DNA of 64,000 nucleotides from Lichtheimia corymbifera B2541 (Eukaryota > Mucoromycota > Mucoromycetes > Mucorales > Lichtheimiaceae), in assembly GCA_000697475.1 (NCBI GenBank), contig JNEU01000565.1:62001-126000 (forward strand). The letters are read 5' to 3'. This document shows positions 23,377-33,942 of this stretch, piece by piece (within the stretch, counting starts at the first letter, position 1; each line of letters opens with the position of its first letter). Made by a program: the position numbers and the translations under genes. The notes below the pieces were generated by a model, which saw nothing but the letters and a program-made list of their open reading frames with translations, was not told the DNA's origin and did not search any database.

Positions 23377-24103
23377 ATGTCATCGATCGAAGACAACGAG
23401 CTTCCCAAAGCCAACATTTCACGAGTATTGAAACATGCCGTAAGCATGCGCACTTGAGGATCACCATGTCGCACGACCACTCAATCTTTTTATATGTTTG
23501 ATTCAGCTTCCTCCTGGTACAGCACTGCAAAAAGAAGCAAAGACGGCTGTCAGCAAGTCTGCCACAGTATTCATCAACTACTTGAGCTCAGTGTAATTAT
23601 ACGTACATATCATGGATGATATAGCAGTTATTCAAAAAGGCGTTCTTGTTATAGTGCCAACGACACCGCTAGGAGTGCCAATCACAAAACTATCAGTGCA
23701 GCCGATGTATTCAAGGCCATGGAAGTATTAGAGCTTGATCATCTCATTCAGCCATTGAAGGAATCATTTGCAGGTATTTGGGAGGTTGATGTGAGAGAGA
23801 AAGGATCGTATATTGACTCTTTGAGAAGCCTATCAGCAATTGCAATCGGACAAGAAGCAACGCAAGAAGGATAAAAAGACTGAGGACGAGGCTCGGGGGC
23901 AAAAGCGTGATGCAGATGATGATGAGGAAGGCACACCTGAACCTAAAAAGCGCAAAGAGGATGAAGACGAGGAGGAGGAAGATGTTGATGACGAGGAGGA
24001 AGAAAAGGAGGAAGACGAAGAAATGACTGAATCACAACCTACAGCAGCAGCAGCAGCATCCTCATCCTCTCCTACAGCAGTAGCTAGCACTGAAAAGGAA
24101 TAA
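23377..24103 (+). CDS. DPB4: DNA polymerase epsilon histone-fold subunit (DPB4/POLE3-like)
   Basis: Four exons: 23377-23439, 23507-23592, 23655-23773 and 23829-24103, giving 180 residues. The N-terminal histone fold runs [46 protein letters not shown] and [18 protein letters not shown] Lys-rich stretch and a very acidic C-terminal tail (runs of Glu/Asp) with an Ala/Ser-rich end follow. This is the H2B-like subunit that pairs with Dpb3/POLE4 in polymerase epsilon and in CHRAC/ISWI-type remodellers, acting in replication and heterochromatin inheritance. A TATATATATAC element is centred about 15 bp upstream of the ATG. The related NFYB/NC2-beta families are excluded by the LPKA start and acidic tail. 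The gene ends 40 bp from the convergent C2H2 gene. Confidence 0.92.
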
Positions 24104-24143
24104 ATAGGATATCGTATTACTCTCTATATTACTTTGAACGTTT

Positions 24144-24415
24144 CTACACAACATGGGAATGCGCAGGAGCAATAGCAACAATGGCAGTTCTATCAAACTT
24201 TTTACGAGATTGGGTTGTACGGTGAATTCGAAGATGTCGTCTCAAGTTACTTTGAACATTAAATCGCCTCCCACATCCTGGCTCTGGACAATCAAATGGC
24301 TTTTCACCGGTGTGAGAGTACACATGGATACGGAGTGATGAAGGTCGAGAGAACCCTTTTTGACAATAAAGGCACTTGTATTTTTCAGCGGGTTCTTCAG
24401 CAGTAGTAGTGGCAG

Positions 24416-24448
<33 letters not shown>

Positions 24449-24832
24449 GCAAAGCAGGGATTTGGTTGTGGTGTGATGTTTGCATGAAAAGATCGGCAGA
24501 ACTGGTGGAAGCTGCACGGCGATGTTGCATAACTGCACCTCGGCGTGGCTGGGGGCGTACCAGGCCAACAGGTGTTGGCAATGAGGCAAATGGATGTGTG
24601 TAGTCTGAATATGAGCGATGATGATGACGATGAGCTGGTTTCATTGGTGAGCCAAGCGACGTTGATATGTTTGATTCTTTTGAGAATCGACGAAAAGCTG
24701 AACCTTTATCGACATAAGAATGGTCCCATGTAAGCCGTTGTGATGGATAGCGAAGAAGAGTGTATATGTACCTCCTGAATCAGTGATATCAAACTTTACA
24801 GTGTGTGGTAGAGTCGCTTCATCTAAGCTCAT
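24144..24832 (-). CDS. Two-finger C2H2 zinc-finger protein, putative transcription factor
   Basis: Two exons: 24832-24772 and 24703-24144, giving 206 residues. The intron is inferred from phase: GGAG/GT joins to /GTTCAGC to give a Gly codon. After a Ser/His/Arg-rich region and a ten-serine run coded by TCA repeats, two consecutive classical fingers occupy about residues 128-180. They are YKCLYCQKGFSRPSSLRIHV and FDCPEPGCGRRFNVQSNLRR, joined by the consensus linker HTGEKP. Paired fingers of this type bind DNA in the nucleus. The second finger resembles those of fungal regulators such as Azf1 and Rgm1, but no orthology is claimed. It shares an upstream region of about 1 kb with the divergent flippase gene. 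Confidence 0.85.
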
Positions 24833-25895
24833 GTTTGATTCCTTGGGAGTCAAATTGTAAAAAGTATGAATGCTGGTTTATATACAAAGGGAAAAAAGAG
24901 AAAGAAAAAGGAACAAGGGAGAGGTATCAGCCCTGAATTGGGTGGGTGATATTCATCAACAACTGCACGGTTGCACGATCGACAATGTTACAGCGAAGAT
25001 CATCCAATCCCCAACCATTTCCTTGCATCCTTATTTGTTTCATTGATCCATCATGTACAATACCTAACGACTCATTACCCACCTACATGGATAGAAGTAT
25101 AAGTATCAACAACATATGAGCTTGGCGATAAGCAGTAGTAATAGTAAAGTAGCAGCAGCTTGATGTGGGGTGAGCCGAGATTGTTGCCTCCTTATTCATT
25201 TAGCCCGAATTTAATGCCACGTCAACCATAACCTAATAACTGCCTTAGAGCAGTTACATTGAGTGACCCATGATTGATAATGGATCGTTTCAGTTCCTGG
25301 ATGCGTCAGGAAATATATGAGGGAAAGCAGTGTAACAATGGGACAATGCTAGTCTTTTTCTTATTGGCTCTTGGTTTCGGTTGTTAGCCGGGCATGATTT
25401 CCGAGCACAGCCATGGTCATGTAGGAGCTTCATGTAAGCTTGCAGCACCAAAAGTAATGGAAAAAAAAGATGATGGTGGTTTCTAGGACATTATAATGTT
25501 TATTGATATGCATAGGGTGTTTAAATGATATATGATGGTATAATAGGTTGTACTCCTAAATGCAGTGATAATACCCGGAATAGGTTTTTATGAATGATAA
25601 TGATATTGAGAACAATAGATTTGTATCCAATACTATGGGTGGGTGGGTGGGGGAATGGTTCAAAGTAGAACAGTAATAGTAGAGATAAGAGAGAGCATTT
25701 GCTTACTGTGTGTGTGTCGGAGGACAACTCGCTTTCATTTCAGCAGAGGACTCAGCCCTTTGGTTCTGGTTTTCCAAACTCTATCCACTGTTGGCCTTTC
25801 CTTTTGAGCAACGAACAAAGCCGGCACAGAGAGAAAAGGACTTTTACACTTCTTGGCATATTCCCCTTTCATTCTGAGCCAAGGGACCCGTTACC
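24833..25895. other. Divergent promoter region, C2H2 gene and flippase
   Basis: About 1.06 kb between two start codons pointing away from each other. The C2H2 side has AT-rich sequence with TATATAAAC on the minus strand near 24875. The flippase side has a GT run near 25709 and a CT-rich leader before ATG 25896. A short G-rich tract (GGGTGGGTGGGTGGGGG) lies at 25636-25652 and might form a quadruplex. No ORF here is supported. Confidence 0.45.
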
Positions 25896-28800
25896 ATGTC
25901 CTCCAACAATCCGAACAATCCCTTTGATGATCCGGGTGAAATAACCGAGACATTTCGCGATGGCGGCCAAGGAAACCAACCACAGCAGCATTCTCAACCC
26001 ATCGCTTATGGTGGAGAAGATGCCACTGCAAATCCATTTGCAGGAAGCGGCGGTTCTTCCCATCCAATTCAACAACCAGCTCATTCTCGTGTACAGCAAG
26101 GCACTCACGGCATGTCTTCGCAAGGCAATAGCACCACTTCACCATACATGGCCGACTTGATAGATCTCCAACATGGCACGTCTGAACCCCCTACACCAGC
26201 GTCAGCTCTACCTACGTCTACTACTGCTGGGATGGCATCCTATCCACCACAAGCTGCTGCCACAGGCAGACAACAGCAGCAGTTCACCACCCCCACGACA
26301 TATCCCCCAGCGCCAAGCCAACCGGGTCAGCTACGGAGAATGGAAACATTCAACACAGATACAGGTAATGGGGAATTACATAGTATATATCACCATGTAT
26401 ACTCATGCCTCATTTAAATAGGATCTCTTTATGAAGAAGGTGGTACATATGATGATGACGACGATCTGAGGCTTTTGGAGCATCAAGGTTCCATTGCAGG
26501 TGCAAGGACAAACCAATCTGGATCATCAGGTGGTGCTGATTCGGGTGGTGGTATTCCTTTGCGATCTTCTGTCGGCGCTACACAACCAACAAGTGCAACG
26601 GCACGACGAGGACGGAAAAAGAAACGTGGATGTTTAGAAGGCGTCAAGGACACAGTGAATAGTTTATTGGGTCGCCCAGCTTCGGCATCAGGCACCGCTG
26701 GTGAAGGTGGTGAACGCATTATCCATATCAACAACCCCGATTTGAACGACGAGCAACGCTTCCTCCATAACCGTATCTTTACAGCAAAGTACACCATCAT
26801 CACCTTTTTGCCGAGATTCTTGTACGAGGAATTTTCAAAGTATGCCAATCTCTTCTTTCTGTTCATTTCTGGCATTCAGGTAATTTACATGGTGAAGGGG
26901 AACATTCAATCGTGATGATGCTGATCCCTTTTCATTTTAGCAAATTCCCGATATTTCACCTACATCACGTTGGACCACACTGGTACCCTTATGTATTGTC
27001 TTGTTCATTACGGCTATCAAAGAAATCATGGAAGACTATGTAAGTAAATTGATTAAGGAGGAAAAAAAAGAGAAAGTATGATTAAAACCCGATCATGATA
27101 GGGCGTACATCGATCAGACGCTGAGCTCAATGCAAGAAAATGCAAAGTATTGGTGGGATCTGAATTCGTTGAGCAATCATGGCGAGACGTCAAAGTGGGC
27201 GATGTCCTCCGTATAGAAAGTGGTGAAAATTTCCCGGCGGATTTGGTCTTGGTGAGCAGTTCAGAACCTGAAGGTCTTTGCTATGTCGAAACTAGCAATT
27301 TGGACGGGTAAGAAGGATACATAGGGTGTGATGGATGCAGCATGATTGCTTATACAAATGATAGTGAGGTCAATCTGAAGATCAAACAGGCTTTACAGCA
27401 AACCAGCAAAATCCTGGATCCTCGTGAAATGAGCCAGCTACAAGGCGTGATCAAATGCGAGCAGCCGAACAACCGATTATACAATTACGATGGTGTGCTT
27501 TCTGTTTCATCAGCTGATGAAGTCGGCAAAACACGTGATTATGCTTTGGATCCCACCCAATTGCTACTTCGCGGTGCTCAATTAAGAAACACCTCTTGGA
27601 TTTATGGCATTGCAGTATTCACTGGTCACGAAACCAAGTTAATGTTGAATTCAAGGTACATGGGGATGGGATGATGATAATACAAAGGAAGAATGCTAAT
27701 GGTATATGGACAAATAGCAAAAAGCCATCAAAGATGTCAAATGTCACTCACATTACCAACCGCAACATTCTCTATCTCTTTGCTATCTTGGTGCTCATGA
27801 GCATTGCTTGTTCTTGCGGTGGTCTAGGATTTGCAGTAAGTGAGGGAATGGGCGTTGTCAACTTTTTGAATATTGACGTGTCATCCTTGCATATAGCTTA
27901 CCAAGAGCGACCAAATGGGCTATTTACCATTCGAGAACCAAAACCGCGCAGCTGAATTCGGCTATGATATTTTGACATTCTTGATTTTGTTCAACAGTTT
28001 TATCCCAATCAGGTTAGTCTCATCACTGCACATGTTGACTACCTCTTACGCTAATACTAAACGAATTCTAGTTTGATGGTGACTATGGAGATTGTCAAGT
28101 TTGTGCAGTCGCTGTTGATTGAGGCGGATCTCGACATGTATTATGAAAAGACGGACACCCCAGCTGTTGCACGTAGTAGCAGTTTGATCGAAGAATTGGG
28201 CCAAGTCAAATTTGTGTTTTCCGACAAGACCGGCACCTTGACATGTAATGAAATGCAGTTCCGACAAGCATCTATTGCTGGTCTTTCGTATGCGGATAAG
28301 GTCGATTCTGACAAGCAAGCCCGGGAAGGATCCGATGATCCCACACTTCAATACACGTTCAATCAACTCCAAGAACATCTCAAGACCCACCCCACTGCCA
28401 ATGTGATCAATGAATTCTTGATCTTGCTTGGATGCTGTCATACCGTCATTCCCGAGAAATCCAAAAATGGTGATGACGAGATCATTTATCAAGCGTCCTC
28501 TCCAGATGAAGGTGCTCTTGTTAAAGGTGCTAGCCAGCTCGGTTATACTTTTCATGTAAGTTGATGATAAAGAGGCTGAAAGGCGAGAGAGAGTTTTATT
28601 GACGTGGCATGGAACCCATAGACTCGACGACCCAACTCGATTACATGCAGCATTCGTGGTCACGATATGGAGTTCCAGGTGCTCAACATTTGTGAATTCA
28701 ACTCGACTCGTAAACGTATGTCAGCTATTGTCCGTGGTCCCGATGGCAAGATTAAGCTGTATTGTAAGGGCGCTGACACTGTCATTCTCGAACGTTTGGC

Positions 28801-30872
28801 TGAGAACAACCCCTTTGTTGAGCCTACGCTTATTCATTTGGAGGTATGCGAATGGAGGATGATAATGAAACATGAGAGACTTATATGTATACGTTTATCA
28901 CAGGAATTTGCCTCTGAAGGTTTGCGTACCCTTTGTATTGCTATGCGCGAGATTCCAGAAGAAGAATATGAACGCTGGTCACAGATTTATGACAAGGCTG
29001 CAACCACTCTGGTGAACCGTGCCGAAGAACTTGATAAGGCTGCCGAGATGATTGAGCAAAACCTGTTCTTGTTGGGTGCTACAGCTATCGAAGACAGACT
29101 TCAAGATGGCGTCCCTGATACGATTTACTCTTTGCAGGAAGCTGGTATCAGAGTCTGGGTGTTGACCGGCGATCGACAGGAAACAGCTATCAACATTGGC
29201 TATTCGTGCAAACTTTTGAATGAGGAAATGAGTTTGATCGTATGCAACGAAGACAACCACTGGGATACAAAGAACTTTTTGGAGAAGAAGCTGAGGGAGA
29301 TCAATGAAGTCCAAAGCCGCGGTGACGAATTAGAGGTAAACCAAGCGAAATAGCATGTTTATGTTTGATATTTATACCGTATCCCTTTCCTGTAGCCGCT
29401 TGCTCTCATTATTGATGGTCGTGCTCTCACATTTGCTCTGGAAAAGGATATCGAAAAGATCATGTTTGAGCTTTCGGTTCTGTGTAAGGCTGTTATCTGC
29501 TGCAGAGTGTCACCTCTTCAAAAGGCGTTGGTTGTGAAGCTTGTCAAGAAATACGATAAGTCCATTTTGCTCGCTATCGGTGACGGTGCCAATGACGTTT
29601 CCATGATTCAGGCAGCCCATGTTGGCGTTGGTATCAGTGGTGTTGAAGGTCTACAAGCTGCTCGTAGTGCAGACTTTGCCATTGGTCAATTCCGATTCCT
29701 TAAAAAGCTACTACTCGTTCATGGTGCTTGGGCATATCAACGACTCAGCAAGATGATCTTTTACTACTTTTACAAGAACATCGCATTGTACTTGACACAA
29801 TTTTGGGTAAGGAGGGTAATATGGTGGAATAATAGGTGGATCTCTAATAACTCTCTTTGCAGTATGCGTTCTATAACGGCTTCTCTGGAACAACGTTCTA
29901 TGAATCATGGACTATGTCTTGCTTCAACGTCATTTTCACCTTTTTACCTCCATTGGTCATTGGTATTTTCGATCAATTCGTATCCGCTCGTCTCTTGGAC
30001 AAGTATCCTCAAATGTACATGCTGGGTCAAACCAATGAGTTCTTCAATCAACGACGATTCTGGGGCTGGTTTGCTAATGCCGTCTATCATTCCTTGGTAA
30101 ATATCATTACATCAACAGCAGCATTTGATTCCAGCATTAATGTTTTGTATCTAGCTTTTATTCTTCCTCGGTGTTGGTGCTTTCAGCAACGATGGTGTAT
30201 TCGCCAATGGATGGGTTGGAGGACAATGGTGGGCTGGTACGGCGGTGTTCACAGCAGTACTCGGCTGTATCTTATGGAAGGCAGCATTGATCACAGAGTG
30301 AGTAGAAGGGTCAATGTCATGAAATGTAGATTGCTAATCATTTAATTGCATTTGTAGTATTTGGACCAAGTATACTGTCATTGCTATTGTGGGCTCTATG
30401 GCAGCATGGTACATTTTCTTGCCGGTTGTTGCATACATTGGTCCGGCAATCTCGAGTGGCGTCTTCCCAGAATACAATGGTATCGTTCCTCTTCTTTGGG
30501 GCAATGCGAACTTTTGGTTGTTCATTATCCTGGTACCACTCATCTGCAACTTGCGTGATTTCTTGTGGAAATAGTAAGTATCTTCATCCGTTGGTTTGTA
30601 AACGTCATCTTACTTACACCTTTGATCTCTCTCTCTATTTCAGTGCTAAACGCATGTATACGCCCCTTCCTTACCACTTCGTCCAAGAAATTCAAAAGTA
30701 CAACCTTCCCGATTATCGACCAAGAATGGATCGATTCCGTCAAGCCGTCAACAAAGTACGACGGATACAACGTCTCAAGCGCAATCGCGGTTATGCATTC
30801 TCGCAAAACGACAGCGATCAAAACAAGATTATTCGTGCCTACGACACCACCGTTCAGAAACCCCAAGGTTAA
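25896..30872 (+). CDS. P4-type ATPase, phospholipid flippase (Drs2-like)
   Basis: Fifteen exons starting at 25896, 26422, 26941, 27102, 27365, 27718, 27897, 28072, 28622, 28904, 29396, 29863, 30155, 30358 and 30644, all in phase, total 1375 residues (yeast Drs2 is 1355). A Gln/Pro/Ser-rich cytosolic N-terminus precedes the family block [21 protein letters not shown]. Catalytic motifs are the phosphorylation loop [13 protein letters not shown] (Asp near residue 637), [15 protein letters not shown] and [11 protein letters not shown] near 1027. The C-terminal membrane half has [14 protein letters not shown]. Such enzymes move phosphatidylserine and phosphatidylethanolamine to the cytosolic leaflet of the trans-Golgi with a Cdc50 partner, aiding vesicle formation. 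Oddity: the A-domain motif normally DGET reads DGEV at about residue 411, across the exon 4/5 junction; the catalytic Glu is kept. Confidence 0.93.
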
Positions 30873-31922
30873 TAGTTGTGTTTATTACATAGTTCCTCAT
30901 ATATATTCCTTTTCCTTTTTCTCTTCCTCCTCACTACCTATACCACAATGTCAGTAATTTTTGTAAAACAGTGTGCTTTCTGGTAAAAAACAATGCGCGC
31001 GTTATATAGAGCATGTGATGTTTGGCTAAAATGACTCAGGGCAGGGAGTGGTGTGACACAAGATGCATGCGTGATAGTGTGTAATGAAGATAACGCTTTA
31101 TCTTTGAGCCGCTCAAAGGGTGATGTACATGTGAGGGAACGAGCTTATATATGAACACGGGATGGCGGAATCATAAGAATTCCAGTATTTTGCGGGTAAA
31201 GTAAATACAAGGATGTCCCAAAAATGCTAAACAATATCCCTCTCTCCGTCAACATTCTTATGTGTTGTCGTTAAAAAGACCCAATTTCAACAAACGACCT
31301 ATCAACAATGACATCCACACCCAAAGGGTTAAAGAGCGGACCTTTTCGGGCATTTCATGCAAACACCTTTCCAAAGCAGTTTTCAACCCCCCTGCTGGAA
31401 ATCCCACCAACTTGTTTATGGAGAAGGAACCATGCATCAACGTGAACTTGAATTACTCCCACATTTATATACAACAATGTTGGTACACGGGAAAATACGG
31501 GCGTGAAATATACCATTTATTTACTTGACGGCTTCCTTTGTTTACTATTCTTTCCTAGGTGTAATTTGGGTCCCAACATCTTTGATGCTTGGAGACATTT
31601 ATCCATAATGGGAACGATCCAATGTCAGTAGATGCAGCTGCTTGGCATCATTCTATATGTGCATGAGTGTGGGGAGAGGCCTTTTTTTTATCTCTAGTTC
31701 TCTCCGACCGCAGCAAGCGTGGACCTGCGTATATTCGAGATAAGATCCGTGGCAATGATTCGATTGGATGATCCAGGATTGCTCAGAGGCTGTCGTGCAT
31801 GTTTTGGTGCCTTGAATTCCGGTTTCCCCCATATGCGCCAACACACATATAAATACCGCAACTCCGTGTCATTTTGTATAATCCTAATAACACACTTTGC
31901 AGTTTACAGCATCGTCCACAAC
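30873..31922. other. Intergenic, with TATA box of the next gene
   Basis: About 1.05 kb between the flippase stop and the next ATG. A clear TATAAATA lies at 31848-31855, about 70 bp before ATG 31923. An 88-codon plus-strand ORF at 31262-31528 has no ATG and no recognisable features. Otherwise nothing is supported. Confidence 0.5.
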
Positions 31923-32588
31923 ATGTCGCTTCTTGGTTTTGAGATCATCCCTCTTACACCCGACGAGGATGACAGCAGTTACAATCATGCCAGTGACGAG
32001 CCCTCTGAAGAGAATACAGTGCACTGCAACTGGATCGACGATAATGAATGTGTGGAAAACCTCTTCCAGATCGTGCCTCTAATGCCCGAGGAATCATGTA
32101 TCGATGAAAACAACCATATTCAGACACACATTAAGCTGTTTTTTGAGGAGCTTGGATATTTGACAGAGGAGCCTGAGCCTATTGATCCAACACGAGATTA
32201 TGATGCTGAAGCCCGACAAATGCTAGAGGAGCGTGCACGTACTCGTCAAAAACATATCCAGCTTTCCCGATCACCGTCCCTATGTTATTCAGGAATCTCT
32301 TCCATATCATCCTCTCATAATGATTACCAGCACCTACATGATGTTCGATCACCGCTATATATGGGTCAAATCGGCCGACAGCAGCAGCATCATCATACCG
32401 CTCATGTGTCTTCCTCCTCCTCTTCCTCCTCCTCCAACAATGCCGCATCCCATTACATTTCCTTGTCATCATCGCCTTCACAACCATATTCACATAATCA
32501 GTCATCGTCACGCCTTCCTAGTTCTTGCGTCCAGGCTCATTTACAGCATCATTTGCATCGTCCTCCACAACACATTCCTCATGTCTAA
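31923..32588 (+). CDS. Hypothetical protein, duplicated acidic motif and Ser/His-rich tail
   Basis: A single-exon gene of 221 residues that I do not recognise. The N-terminal third is acidic and holds two copies of a short motif: GFEIIPLTPDEDD near residue 5 and LFQIVPLMPEESC near residue 47. A charged helix follows (YDAEARQMLEERARTRQKHI). The C-terminal half is a low-complexity region of Ser, His and Gln, with a nine-serine run and HLHRPPQHIPHV at the end. The frame is open upstream to 31719, but the TATA box at 31848-31855 makes ATG 31923 the best start. No membrane span or signal peptide is present. It may be a disordered regulatory protein whose repeated motif docks a partner; this is inference. 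Confidence 0.6.
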   Translation: MSLLGFEIIPLTPDEDDSSYNHASDEPSEENTVHCNWIDDNECVENLFQIVPLMPEESCIDENNHIQTHIKLFFEELGYLTEEPEPIDPTRDYDAEARQMLEERARTRQKHIQLSRSPSLCYSGISSISSSHNDYQHLHDVRSPLYMGQIGRQQQHHHTAHVSSSSSSSSSNNAASHYISLSSSPSQPYSHNQSSSRLPSSCVQAHLQHHLHRPPQHIPHV

Positions 32589-33942
32589 AGCAGCTTTAGT
32601 CCTTCCATGTACATACACACACACACGCAGATACAAACATTTGCAGCATTCACTGCAAAGAATTATAATAATAATCACATCGTCAATTTTGCAATGCATT
32701 GGTAACATAACCAGTGTTGAGTGAAAGCCACATAACTTGATTTGCCGCTGTGCAAGTGGATAGTTTCCCCGCAATTGTGTGAAAGAAAGGGGTGCTCTGT
32801 GCGCAACCAAATGGGATGACTCACCTCCAGTCGGGATGAAGAACACAACACCGACCAAATCGAGTAATTCCCTGTGGGAGTGGAGTAGGGTTGACAAATG
32901 ACGATGGTTGAAGGGTCTTTCTTCTTTTGCGGATCCCTTCCCACGGGTGTAAGTAGCATTGCGGATGATCGGGCTGCGTATTGGTCAATCTGATAGAATC
33001 AATGCGGCAGCACAAATGAATATCGTATACACACACACACTCACACATACACACCCATGGCTTGCACGACCTTAGTACAGTTGTTGGCATAATAATATAT
33101 CCTGTTTTCCCAATAGTCACTCGCGCTAAAAATGATGTCGTTAGCAATACCCATGTCTTCTCTTGAAGGAGATGATTGAAACGGTGTTATTTATAACCAC
33201 CTATTTTGTTTTGGAAACATTCACCTCTTTTGTACTAGCCATAATTGCTGTTGACATGTGCTTGCCAACGTCTAGACTTACAAGCATCAGCGTCGTTGAC
33301 GCACCCTGCTATTGTAATAATGGTGTCAGCGGTGTGAAAGAAGAACATGGTAAAAAGGCTAAAATGGATCGTAAAAGAATCCCAAATGATGTCATTTGAT
33401 TCATTTTTTCTTGTTCTCATTCCGCATGACGCATCCTAGTTTGATCGTTTTGTGGTGGTGTTCATTTTGGGATAAGCGTGAATGGTAATTCAAAGCTATG
33501 TATCTCTTTTTTCCACTCAGCAACGCCTTATGTTGTTGAGCATGAAAATTTCACATATACCATATCTCTCTCATTCTCCTTATCGTATGCATGGTGGAGA
33601 CACGTTTGTTATCAGAGGTACAGGATAAGGCTATTTTGGCTGTGAATGAAGCCAAGTAATGACTAAATTTGATACGACACAGATTACGTGAGAGAGAAAC
33701 CAGGTGGCGACTAAAAGGTGATACCGGCAAAAAAACATGCTATATTCCCGTGTCCGGTCCCCAGCAGAGTTGTTGTTGCCCTGTGCGGTGATTCAATACC
33801 AACGTCATGTGTCAAAATGAGATGCAAACGTTCCCACCTGCATCAGTTCACTTTTTTTTTCTTTCACTTTCACTTTTGCATTTTTTTCTTTACCGTACGA
33901 TCACATAATTTTACAATACCCATATTACAATAATCAAGAGCG
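32589..33942. other. Intergenic (1.35 kb)
   Basis: Contains short CA runs (32610-32625, 33030-33055) and, before the SET9 gene, a T/C-rich stretch (33849-33892) that fits a CT-type promoter. A 75-codon plus ORF from ATG 33172 starts with a hydrophobic segment but has no other support. I see no gene. Confidence 0.45.

Noticed and set aside
23833..24090. Serine-rich minus-strand ORF
   Set aside because: Antisense image of the acidic GAG/GAT-rich tail of DPB4.
33172..33399. 75-codon ORF with an N-terminal hydrophobic segment
   Set aside because: Only a hydrophobic stretch supports it; such stretches are common in T-rich promoter DNA upstream of SET9.
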